Part shown: piece after piece, positions 11,626-24,670 of the stretch
Numbering within the stretch: the stretch's first letter is position 1
How the letters are laid out: each line of letters starts with the position of its first letter
From: Tubiluchus corallicola
Lineage: Eukaryota; Priapulida; Priapulimorpha; Priapulimorphida; Tubiluchidae
Length of the DNA stretch: 64,000 bases
Direction of reading: 5' to 3'
Assembly: GCA_030141605.1 (NCBI GenBank)
Contig: JAQGDQ010000152.1
Location: 424,957 to 488,956, forward strand
Made by a program: the position numbers and the translations under genes
Notes under the pieces: generated by a model
Seen by the model: the letters and a program-made list of their open reading frames with translations, nothing else
Database searches by the model: none
Told to the model about the DNA's origin: nothing

Positions 11626-12032
11626 TAAACATGAACTAAAAATAAGAATGGAAAGGAATAGATAAAGCCGTAAAAACAGCATTAAATTCTGAATAAAGAA
11701 CACTTATTTTAATATATGATGTTGCCACTATGATGAATCTCTGAAAATGAGCCAGAGGTAAAAGGAGCAATTGCCTTGGGCCCACTGGGCACTGACAATT
11801 AGTTTGAGAGGCCTTTTAGCAAACTGGCAGGGGCGCCCAGGGAATTGCCCCTTTTGTAACATATAGCGCAATTTAAAAAATTATAACTTATTTTTATTCT
11901 TCAAATGAAAGATATATGTATAAAACAAAAATGACACCAGGTCAGGCCCATTATAGGTACACGTACACTAATATCTCGCGGACCTCGCTTTTACAGACAT
12001 CGGAAGAATCAGACAAAATCTAGACAGCTAGT

Positions 12033-12084
12033 TGGCAGGCCGTCACTTTGTTTACATCATTACATCAGTGTAACCAAGCAGCGT
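12033..12084. repeat. Dispersed repeat, copy 2
   Basis: Inverted, diverged copy of 77-127; shares the block TCACTTTGTTTACATCATTA and CCAAGCAGC. Confidence 0.5.
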
Positions 12085-15000
12085 AATGAGAAGAAAAATA
12101 TAGAGTCAATTATGCGGAGTTATTTGAGTCAATTGCCAGCAACTTTTATATAATTTTGCATTAGTAATATAGACTTTTGTGTAAATTGGCTTCTAAGTAT
12201 GTACTTGTTTGTGTGGGTGTGCGTGCATGCATGAGGGCATATATGTGTGCGCATATGTATAAATAAAACTAATACTCAATATCAGTGTTTAATAAGAAAT
12301 GGCTATTTCTTTAATTACAAGACTAATTACTATTGGTTTTAGTAACACACCACAAAATTATAGTCAAATGTGCAAAAGCCAATGCAGCCCTGTTAAAAAG
12401 CAACTATGTACTGAAAGGGTTAACTTAGTATTGGTAAATACGAACAAACGGCAAATTTGGACCAACGTGTCCCTGCTTTTGTTTGGTAAACCCGGATATA
12501 AGTGTAATTACAAGTATGCAATGTACACACGCACGCACATATATGTAAAATAAAATTACAAAATTAGTTAAGTTGTGAATATTTTAAGCTGTTAACTGAA
12601 AGAGATGAAAGTAGAGATTGCAATAACCATAGATATGATGCAAAATCCATTTTTTAATCACTACATATAAGTAGGTCTGTATCACAGGACTTAAATTTAC
12701 CAATATCCACATATGAAGCCTATGAATACGAAATCATAATACCATACATTATATTAATACCAGATAATAAGAAGATTATGCTTCTCAGATTTAGTTTGCA
12801 CTTAAGGCTTCCATAATAGGTTCAATGTGAGGACTGCCCTTGCCTGACTTAAGTTAATTTAACTACCTGTTGCTGTAATACTGACTCTATTTGATGTATC
12901 AGCTCAACAATCCACAGCTGAAATAATACTAGTACTAGTAGTAACAGGTTAGTTTACACAATTCAATATTAATATTATATTGGCTTGTCAAACCACTACG
13001 TCTACTAATATAGTGAAATAGTGAAAAAGTACAACTGCAAGTACAGCCTACAGCCACAGGACGTAAAAAAACTAAAAAATTTAAACTTTACGACAAAATT
13101 AATATCGAGACTGAAGGTATTATAGTTTACCAGGAAACAACTGAAAGTCACAAGAAAGTTTAAGAAACTGAAATGTCACAGATACGATGAAGTTCCGCTA
13201 CAATATAAATGACATAATAGTTAAGCTACAAAGCTTGGAGAGATTGCGGGAAATCCAAAAAAATTTGTCAATAGCAGAAATCTTTTCAGTTATCTAAACC
13301 ATTAAGCGATTCCTCTTATGCCGCACACTCCCTTGCTGGCTTTCTTCCCCTCTCTCCACACCAATCACCAACCAGGATGGAGCTGTTGCAAACTGGAGAG
13401 TCTGCTAACAACTTGACAAGTGGCTGACATGAACTATTAAATTTATTTCACGCAATAAAATACACTAACCGTCTAACAGACACCCCAAAAAATTTGAAAT
13501 AAAACAAAAATTAATAAGTAGACAGTGTGTATGACATGGTGCTCAGTGTCTAATGCGCTGCTGAGTTAACTGTGTATAGTTGAGGTAGGAATTCGTATTT
13601 TACCCGAAGTCTGTAAAAGGTAAATTGTCAAATCCATAAACAAATTCAGTTACTTGAGTTTGCGCCTTTGCTTAAACTTATAAATAGTAAAAACTGCATT
13701 TCATAAACTTTTTTTCAGTTCTTCCAAATTGACAGTTGTAAACATTTAATTAATTCAGCACTTCGTTAATTAATTGCAATTGTGTTTCATTGTATCATAC
13801 AATGTCAATACTAATTTTGGCTGCTTTCTCAGTAATGCTGATTCCCTAAAATGAAATTGTGACTTCATGTACAAGTGTCTTAGTCATGTTTAGGATAATT
13901 TCATTGTGCTAACAGTTGTGCATTCATAATCATAATTAGCTTTAAGTAATGCCTGCTTCTCAGAAACACATCGCCGTTACTTTTCACTGCGCAAAAAGCA
14001 CTATGCTAGGACAGCAAAAGTATGTGTAACATGCATGGAACCCAGTCATAGTGTCCCAAAATTACACTTACTTTTGTGGTGTGTCTGTAGCTCAAACAAG
14101 ATACAGATGAAAATTTCTTGGCATATGACATCATCACAGGCCACACTCACAGGCTGTCGATTGCACTAATGTTTCATTACAGGAAATATTATTATTGTCA
14201 CATTAAATTATTATGGGTAATCGCATTATAGACCACAATCTAAGGGAGATGTAAGTATGGCACTTGTTTAACATCACTAACAGGCTGTGTAATGTTACAG
14301 AGCAATTTATTAGATCAAAGTTTCGCAGAATCAGTGAAGAATCTGTCTTGTTTCAGTATTAGTGTGGAAGTTCTAAAATGGATTTAGCAGCTTACAGTCT
14401 CTCTTGAGAGGTATCATTGGAACAGATTGAAATTAATGTCCTGGCTGCCCTGAAAGCAATATGTCTCTGATTCAAATCCAGATTGTATTCTATCTTTTTC
14501 ATATTTCCTGCATATTAAAATTCAATTAATTGTGAGGTTGTACCATGTTAGTGATATTCTAGACATGGTTAGTCTGAAAAATGTTTTGTTGTAGTAGTTC
14601 AGAAAATTGTGTTTTAAAAACATTTACTGCTGTTTGTGAAGATGCTTATAATTTATAGCAGAGTTAATTAAGACATTTGTATCACACTGTACGATCTTAA
14701 CTTGCTGCCTGTCAGGGATAGCAAAACCCGCGTTATAAAAGTCACAATTACTGTATGCTTCAATGTGGCACCCAGAACTGTTTTTACATTGATTTGGTGA
14801 TTTTAATGAACTCAGACATAGGGAAAATATTTCAATTACATTATATATGTAATTATTATTTTTCATCATTCTTTCGTTAGCTTTCCTGCATAGTGATGCC
14901 AATATATACTTGCAGACACTTTGTTAAAATATAATAAACTTTGCATTTTTAGTGCTTGAAATCAAAACAGGTTCTAAAATGTGTATGCATATTCTCTGAC

Positions 15001-16565
15001 TTGCTTTCACATGTCAACTAGATTCACTTGTAAATTCCTGCATTTTGGCAAGATACACAACTGATAACACAGAGAGATATATTTCTCATACAGTTGGCTG
15101 GAGCCTGCTTGCCCCCTGCTACAATAGTAGATTTGTCATTGCGACACTTACAAGTTGCATATTGTGCAAGATGAAGTGTGAAACCATCGAGATTGGTATT
15201 GAGAAAGCATATAGATGATTACATTACATGATATCAACCAGAAATCAATTACACCTGGGACGTGCTCATTCAAGGGGTACTTTAGCAATAAGCATAGATC
15301 GTCAGAGTATAAAACGTTATTGGTCGAAATGACTTCGTAATTATATTATCATTCAGAGTTGTATATTCTTGTTATGGCTAATACTGTTGAAGCAACAAGC
15401 ATTGATAACTTAAAAGACCATTTCCAGAACTTGTGTACGATTCTCAATTTTCCATTGAATATACCTCAACCATTATCCATACTAATATTTTGTTTCTCGA
15501 GTGGCTCATTCTTGGACCTCACTCTCAACTGATACTATAAGTGAACCATCTATAGTATTGATTAATTAAAAGTAAACAGGAGAAGAGACTACACATACAG
15601 GAGTTATAAACTGTTAGGACTCTTCATTATAAAGAAGATTGTAAAGATATTTTAAGCGAAAGTGCCTTATTTTCGGGTAACTTCATATCTTATCAGGTTT
15701 TCAAAATTTAATTAGTCCTGGTGAATTTGTTTGTAGCATGTACCAATACATTACGAAAGGAACGGCACGATATGGATTCCTCTAAATCTGAAATCAATTT
15801 TTAGCTCGCGATCGGTAGTCATAAGAAAGATTTCTTGAATTTATTTCGTGGACTTACTCATGCAGAGGAGGGAAAATTATACTAATTTAATTTAAAAAAA
15901 GGTTTTTAAATTGTATACAGAGTTCTCCTCATTTTTTTCTGAATTTTAGTCTTAATTTTCATTTAGTACAATAAGTAGCTATACATGCGTTGATGCTTCG
16001 CTATTTTTATTAAATTAGTTTAAGTACATTTGGATTATTCTCCGGTATGACTAGTAGTAGTACTAATAGTAGTACTGGATTACTCGGGCTCGGTGTCTTG
16101 TAACGTTTAATTTATTATTTCGTTGAGCCCTGCTTTTTGATTGCCCACAACACATTTACATTCGTGTATAAGTAAATAGTGCTTGAGGCTTTTCTGTGCA
16201 GTATTTTTTATTTGTGTTTTATCCATTGTAGGCCCTTTCACTGATATTGTATATGTAACCTGTAAATGTGTATGGTGAAATAAATGACTATGATGATGAC
16301 TATGATATCATGCTTAGCGATATTTAAATTTAGTCATTAGGCGTGACTATAAAGTGTATGCTTTGCCTGAATAAAATCAGATATTGAAATAATTTAGAAA
16401 TCAATTTAATTGACATGCATTAATTTATCAGGTACAGTAGTAAGCTAGATACTAACAGAAAGCATGCGGTAAGATGACTTTAGTTCACACGCTGTTCCAG
16501 TGTCCACTTTCTTGTAACCTTTGCCCATTCTACTGGGTTGTGCATATTAGGCATTGACACAAACT

Positions 16566-17302
16566 GGACGCTATTACACTTTCGCACCGCCTAGTTTTTC
16601 CTGGCCTATTGGTTGTTTTCACGCCTGCAGGCCAGAAAGCAGACCAACAGGCGTAATATACACCATATTCCCATAATATTATTGGTTTTTAGGCTTTATA
16701 ATTCCAGATAAAATCATACATTACTTACCGACGCCATTACGCAAAAAGCTCCACGTGAATAAACGTGTTTACACCACTAATGCGCAATCGCTCTCGCGCA
16801 GTGACGATGTCGCCCTTAACATGTATTTTTAGTTTCTTCGCATAATTTATGATTATTAGGGTTGCAGCCACGGGACCCAAGCTGGCATACGAGGAAATTA
16901 TTTTAGATGACTACAGTTATTTATCATTAATTTTATTTATGACTGTAGTATTATTACTATTAGATTATAAAAAAAAGTAAAGGTTTTTTCTTTATTTCGT
17001 AAATGCGGTGAAGATGAAAGTGTGTCACATGCTTTTAAGCTAGGCCCTGATAATGCATAAACTAGTACGAAATTCGTCACGTGACTACACACACAAACAA
17101 GATGGCGATATGAACTGTATAGGTGTAGAACTGTGAATACAGCGTAATTATTGGTAATTATACCTAAATATATGATTAAATTACAATTAGATTAGCGGAA
17201 ACATTCACTGATGACGTAAGAATAATAGAATAATGACGTACGAGCCTAGAAACAAGTAATAACCTACAAAAAACTAGGCGGTGCGAAAGTGTAATAGCGC
17301 CC
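16566..17302. mobile_element. TIR transposon with 7-8 bp target duplication
   Basis: About 737 bp. The left end is GGACGCTATTACACTTTCGC followed by ACCGCCTAGTTTTT. The right end is its inverted copy (GGGCGCTATTACACTTTCGC read on the minus strand), giving near-perfect TIRs of about 34 bp. The flanks are ACAAACT on both sides (16559-16565 and 17303-17309), extendable to 8 bp (CACAAACT) with a one-base end shift. No transposase is encoded, so it is non-autonomous; I do not assign the superfamily. High TIR identity suggests fairly recent mobility. Confidence 0.85.
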
Positions 17303-18338
17303 ACAAACTGTCTGTAACTTGTCTTTAGTTTTTACCGTTTAACTTACCACCTCTGCTATGGAGCTCGTTCCTAGGACATGCAGTTTTCAGCATTAATTAG
17401 TTGCTCAGTAAATATTATTTCGTGTTGAATCTGACATCAAACTTGTGTTGTATGACTTGGATTGTAGCTTAGCACAGTTAAAGAACAAGAAAACAGAACT
17501 GAAGTTCATAAAGCTTAGAAAATTTGATTTGAAGTTTTCTATTACATGAGTTCTGATTTACTGCACACGTAACACAGCATAAAACTTGTAAATTAAGATC
17601 TTGCACTGACATTTTAACAGTCAGACGTTGAGTAAGAAGTTGAAGCAAGTTCAGCTGGCAGAATATTTTTAGTGTAGCTGTTACTAACTGGGTAAAAGTG
17701 TAAATTACTTTATCTTGTTAGTAAGATAGTAAAATTATTTTGGTGAGCCTGTGGCATTTTTGTTTGCACTGGAATGGTGACTAGTAGAGTTTTTACCAGT
17801 TGGTGCAAACATTTTAACTAGCCTGCTAAGAATTTTCTCTTTCAGTTATAACGTATAAGTCTCTCTACCATTACCGTTACCGTCGAAGGATAGAGGTTAA
17901 GCATAAATAGCTTATGGACCTCTCCACTCTTCCTTGTTTACTTTATCAATATCAAAAAAGCAGGTTTGCAAGCATAACGCTAAATGACGTAACTTTGCGT
18001 GGAAAGTTTCATGGGACATACTTTAAGATTCCTCTTTCTTCCTCTTGAAATAAATGTTGCATAAAAATTGTTTGACCTAATATTGCTGTTCAAAATATTG
18101 GTATTCGGAATATTTTCAGATACCAATAGGATAGTTATTGTTCAGTTCAAGTTAGTAATTAGTAAGCTTACTTACACATCACCTATGACGGCGCATAATT
18201 TTCTAGTTTTTTGGATTGTGTATCTGTAGAGAAATAATCAAATTTATATTTTTGCAATTTTATTCTTGATCTTTGTACAAAAATTACATTTTAAATATTA
18301 TAGGTTAAGTATTGGATGGTATTACGTGCAGACAAGAA

Positions 18339-21300
18339 ATGTTTGATTTAGAAGCTCCAAGTATTTCTCTTGCTGCTCCAGCCCTCTACCCTGCACCTCT
18401 TATTTTAGAGAAACTTTACCCAAGAGCTACTCTTGCTAGATGGAATACGCCTCTAGGTCAGGAGCTCAATGTTCCAGTCAACATATGGAATCCGTCAGTT
18501 CCTGCTTCTTTTGAAGGTATTTCATTTAAAGCCAAGTCTCTTGACAGATTGAGCTCATTCTAATATTTGAGAAAAAATGTTAGACAGTTTCAGCAATGAA
18601 ATTGTGATAAGCGCCTCGTGTAATTAATAATTTCAATTTAAAATTGCAATAACTTCACATTTGGGCGCGCTCATTTTGGTGAAAAATGGCGTCATCTGGT
18701 TACGTTGCAAAATAGACAGTTATTCTGCCAAGTGTTTCAGCAATCTTTTTTGGACTTATAGGGCGAACTCTATAAGCTAAGTAACCCACCCGATACCTTC
18801 TGTATGCTCTCAAGTTTACATGTGTGTCTGAAAGTGAACAAAAGTCTATAAATTAATTACATTTACATGATTAATGTATACTACTTACACATTTTACGGT
18901 ATAATCCTGTGGGTTAAAGCTATGTAACAACTTTAATCTTTGTCATAATTGATCAAATGACTAATTTTTACATAAACACAGTTAAATACAAAGCTAGAAT
19001 AACTGAACTTTTGAGCGAACTGTAGAAATTGCTCAATACGTACCTTCATCAACCTTGGCTTTGCAGCATTCATGGTGCCCAGCAGTCACCAGCTTGCGTC
19101 ATTTTTTCAAAAATGCCGGCAGCGATGTTCGTTTGGCGGGAGATAAAAAGTATTTAAATTTCTTTTACATTTTTAAGCAAAGCATTCTATGCACATATCT
19201 TGTATTGTGCTTTCAATATGTTTAATTGTACATTAAAACACAATAAATCTTGTTTGAGGGTTGGTTCTTCCTTCACAACATTGCGGCATCAGTTCAGGCG
19301 GAAGACTGTACATTTTTATGAGATCCTCTTTTTACCTTGGTGCATTATGCACAAGGCGGTCTTCAGATGCCACGAGTCTTCAGATATTGCCATGGTGATG
19401 TTTTGGTTATGCTTCAGGTTTACCATACATCTGATACTACAAATAATACTATCACAAGAAAAGTGATCTTTTTAAGTGATGCATTTTTCTCTGGTGTAAT
19501 GTTTGGGAGCTGATTTCACCCAGTCGGACACAAAAGTTTGATCCAGCTTTATGCCAGGCTGAGTGAAACCAGTTGTGTATTTCTAACTTCCAGAACGAAT
19601 GGACACTGCCATGTTTTACGCTAGGAGAGCCACAAAAAAGAAGAAATTAGCAGAAAAAGTTCGGGAATCGTTAGAGCGAGATGATCAGTCAAATCAAATT
19701 CATTCCGTTCAAGGTTTGATAAATGTTTTTATTGATTTTTTTTTGTTTTTTATATCACACTCTGTTATGTACATGAATTTACGACTGTTATACAGCACCT
19801 TTGCAAATAGTCAGCTTCGTTACAGTTTAAAGTTTATTTTGTACAAGAACTGAATACAACATATTAAAATAATATCAGTGGTGCTGAACAAAAATAAAGG
19901 AAAGGCACCTAAAGTCTAAAAAATACTTTAAATTATCATCAAGAGCACAAAATCACAGGAAAAAATTTATCAGAAAGAAATTGCATGATCACACCAGTAA
20001 AACATTTTTGCATATAATGATAGACAATTAAATTACAAAAATGCTTGCTGAAACTGGTGAGTCTTAAGTAGTTTCTTAACTTCATTAACATTTTTAGCCA
20101 GTTTTAGGTTCATAAGCAACTGGTTCCGTAAACGCGCTCCACAAACACCGAAAACTCTATCCCCAGATGTTACGCACTTAGTTTGTGGTATCTTAAGATG
20201 TAGATTGGCAACAAATCTTAAAGTGATAAATCGAACATCTCAGTCAAATATGATGGTGCTTCCCTTTTTCATGATTTAAAAGTAAGAACAAGAACTTTAA
20301 ACTGTATGCAATAGCTAATTGGTAACCACTGCAGCAAGTCAGCTTAGTGACTGAAACAAATGAACAAACAATTGCAAAAATGACTGTATTTTCTGAACTC
20401 ATCAACACTTCACAGTTGATCTGCATTGGCTTAGTGTGTGTTTAAATGATCGCATTTAGACTTATAATGTTTGCCTAATTACTGATAACATTGATAAATG
20501 GCTTGACACATATGCACTTGTTCTAACACAGTTAGCTGATCACTTAAATTACTCCAAGTTTTGATATTAATGTCACCAAAGTTTTTTCATAAAACTGCAT
20601 TCGGTGTCAACACCAAAGTTTCTACCACAATTTTTGTTTTGAAATAAAAAATTTTTACCTTCTACTAAGTCAACAATGTACATGCTTTTTTATAGTTGTA
20701 AATGTAAGTGAATGTGTTTAACATAATTTTTCATTCTCTATAGATTCTAGCAGAATTTTAGCATCAACATCAGCTGCACATGTACCTAGCAAATCCGCAA
20801 GCAAACAGCAACTCGGAAAAGCTGCTGTACCAAAGAGAGATGTCAGGCCTTCCACTAATGTAAAGAAGCCACAGTTTCCAAAGAGTTCCCCAAGTGAGCA
20901 GTTTTGCAAGTTCTTTGCCTTACAGCTTATGAGAATTTAAAAACTTACTTTATTTTTCTGCTGTAATTTATTTCATGACTATAACTTGTCTGCTGCATTA
21001 TTCTGCGAAAGAGAAGGAATGTGAAACAAATTGAGACAGAGCTGGATTTGAACCAAGTACCTTTGGATTATATGGTAATCAATTGATTACGGAGGTAATC
21101 AACCATTTTGCTACAAATAGATTATTACGTGTGTTGCTGTCAAATGCTTTTTTCTTCCTGTAATTGCTTATAGCCTGTTTTAAGGTTGTTGCTGCTTTGT
21201 AGGAAAATACGTTGGCCGTTCTTCAATTATGGATGCAAACAAGGTGTTGAAATTGCAGGAGCGATTTGATGAATATGTACAGCGGATCAGAGATTTGGGT

Positions 21301-22149
21301 AAATCTATAGCCAGTTGTAATTTTCTTGCTAAGTATTAAGATTCATGAATTTTCGACAGATCAAAAAGTTGTTTTGAAATCATGTTTTGTTTACGCCATG
21401 TAATATTCTTAATGCTAACCTCTCTTACCACCAATTTTTCTGGAGTCCAAAGTGAGCTGTTTAAAGAGATTTAGAACTGGTATTTTAGAACTGCTGTCTC
21501 TCCCATTTGACTTGGCAAAATGTCCCGTAATAACAATAACAACACGTAATGTCGAAATTACTGTTTTGTGCTAAGCATGCTAATCCGTTTAATAATTTTT
21601 ATTTATGTTTTGCAACTGTAATAAACTGGTGATGATTTATTATTTACAGACTACAAAAGTGATGAAATAGTTGAGGAAGAAGATGTGATTAGGAGGAGGA
21701 AGCTGAGGCAAGCGGCAGAGCAAACGACTGCCTCTGTGCGCTGCCTGTATAACCTTCAGCAACAAGCTCATAAAATCCATGCAGACATAAACAGAACAAA
21801 TCGAACACAAGATCAAGTGTGTATATTAGAATATTGATTGTGATTTATGATTAATGATATTGAATATCGATTAATGAGTTGTTATTAATTCTTGTTTACT
21901 TGTTAGCATTGTTTACTTGTCTCCTTTTTTCATTAAAGCCATTCAATTTAATCCTGCACATATAGTAGAATATTCAGTTTTGACAAAATTAATGAGTCAA
22001 GATGTAGCAATGCTTCTGTTTTTGATTAATTAGTATTTACGTATTATACTCAAGTGATTACGTGCTTAATGGTGCTTGTTTATGCAAATTAGATTTAATT
22101 TTTGCAGCATTACAAATTACGTAAACTCTTTTAAGTACTTAACAACAAC

Positions 22150-22196
<47 letters not shown>

Positions 22197-24605
22197 CAAT
22201 AATAATAATAGTAATAACTATTAAAAAGTTATTACCAGTAAAAAGGTGCAAGGTACAAAACACTATTTAAAGCTACACGATTAAAATGAATAATTATTAC
22301 ATAATTTTAAATAAGACTGTGTGCTATAGAATTTTTCCCCTCTCAGATTTGTTAAATGAACATGATTATTAAAAATCATTCCTATAATATGATGTCAGGG
22401 ATGGCTGACTCGATGACCTTCTGGTCTTTCGCCACCCCATCTTTACACACTTTATATAATTTGTTGTAATTGTCTTATGAATATAGTATTGGAGATAAAT
22501 GGACTTTTGAATTGAAAAAAAAATGAATAATATCCTCTGGTTATAAAAAGGTTATTAAAAATATGCTTAAAATAAATGCACATTTTAAAGATTTTTAAAA
22601 CGTACATAAAATTACAGCAATGATCTATATTTCTCTAAAAAAAATTTGACCCTTTTTAAAAACATGCACACTAAAACAATTTTTTAGATCTTCATCCATA
22701 TTGTTTTATAATTTGTTACCAAAAGACTTATCAATATCAATGCTTTACTAGAAAGTGCAAATGTTCTTGAACGTAATAATGGTCTGAACTCATTCAAATT
22801 TACTTAATTTTCGAGTGTGAAATACTTGGATAAGTGATAAATTAATTTATTTGTCAGTTTGAGTGATAACTCATGCTCACTTTTTGGTCATTTAAACGAA
22901 GACAGGATGATTTTTCATACACTACCTCATTTTCAAGTCCGATAAAAAGTATACATTTTAACACAATTAATACTGTAACAGCTTTTTTGATAATTAAATG
23001 ATAGATTACTAACTTAACTAACGGCGGGCGAGCTAATATAAAACTAATATAATTTTCAACAGCAAAAATATTCCAAAATATTACCTGAGAGGTACAGCAC
23101 CTGTTTTTATGCAATGCGTTTCTGAAATGCAGGCGCGGCGCTTATACCCATCTAACTAGCGAATGGCGAAATGCACTTAACAGCGAAGAACTAGTGGCAC
23201 GAATGCGAAATTGTATTTCTGTGGTAATAATTCTCTCAAGTAAGTCATTTTAGAAAAAAATAGTATGTTCCCTTTTAATATTTTAAAGAGTAGATTGTTT
23301 AGACCTACACTTTAAGATTGGGTCTGGTTCTGCTTTACTCACTTTTGAACAAATCTTGCTTTTACAGGAACATTTTGTGAACAGGTTATTCTTTGTCTAC
23401 CAAGCAGCAGCAAGAACATTGGAGATTTTTGTAAAGCACGCCGGCTACCACAAGATTGCAGACAGGGAACGCGTGTTTCGTGAACTCGGTCATTTACTAC
23501 AGCTGTTGTCCACTTGTTGTGACCAGCTGGATGTCTGTGACGACCAGTTGCCATCATCAAACAACTTACAGGTTTCCTTATGATATTACTTAATGATGTT
23601 GTTTCAATTAATATACGTGTGTTTGCAAACCAAAACCGTCCGTATGTCGGCATAGTTAGAACTACGTTATGATGCTTCAAAGTAGAATGCACCAAAAATT
23701 TGGTCAAATGTCAATGTTTTGTTTTTATAAAAACAAACAATGCTAAATATATGGACCTATATATTGTAGCATGAAATTATCAAGAAATTTTTCAAAAAAT
23801 ACTAAAAATTTAATTTTATAGCTCCACACTCACTTCTCTGGTTAGAAATTAGTACTAAAATTGTAAAGACTTTGTTTTTTCAAACTCCGATAGTAGCTCG
23901 TGGAAGCAGTCATTTGGCTTGGGTTTTTTTCTGCTATCAAGCCCAGATCTTCATCTGGAAGACCCATCTACTGGATTTAAACATAATTTCAGTGTGTCTT
24001 TGTAAAGTCCGTAGCAACCAGCATTTGTATGGTTGCTAAGTGTTTTGAGAAAACGAGACAAAAAACAATGGCTAACTTTAACAACGATTTTCTCAAGGTT
24101 ATGTTTTTCACTGCATAGCCTGCACTTCAACTTCAACGTGGTTTATCTCAGCTTAGAAATAACATAGAGCGATGAGCTTGGTATCAGAATGATCCTCATG
24201 AAATGGAGATTCAGGATACGTAAATAACTAGAAAATATTAATTGCCGACTTATGGACGATTTTACTATGCAAGCACGGATATAACAAGTTAAATTAATGT
24301 AGCTCAGTATTCAAAATCTGTGACCGGCAGTGAATGAATGGACATTAGCATTGAAAGCTGCTTTACTCTTTATTAATTTGTTGCATTTAAATCTACAAAT
24401 TTGTTTGCTGTTTGAGTGCTCACTTATAGACATGTCAATTTTTTGTTGAATTTTGAGAATTTATTTACCTGTTTAACCCTTTTACTACGTTGTTACTTTT
24501 TAGCTGGGCCACATTGACTTTTGCACATTTGACAATAACTTCTTCTGGTGTGGTACTAAAACAAAATCTTGTAATAGTCTTATTTACACACATGCATGCA
24601 CTCAG

Positions 24606-24670
<65 letters not shown>

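Larger units (their letters stand above)
11626..18338. other. Intergenic region with repeats, MZT2 to Moonraker
   Basis: MZT2 (-) and Moonraker (+) diverge from here. I find a repeat fragment at 12033-12084, a TIR transposon at 16566-17302 and A+T-rich DNA. The 60-90 codon open frames show no homology, codon pattern or splice context I trust. Promoters of both genes and any 5' non-coding exons of Moonraker must lie here, but I cannot place them. Confidence 0.55.

Noticed and set aside
21035-21120. A tRNA gene
   Set aside because: A and B boxes are present but the ends cannot pair as an acceptor stem; treated as a SINE.
22076-22270. Poly-isoleucine open frame
   Set aside because: Translation of the (AAT)n microsatellite.
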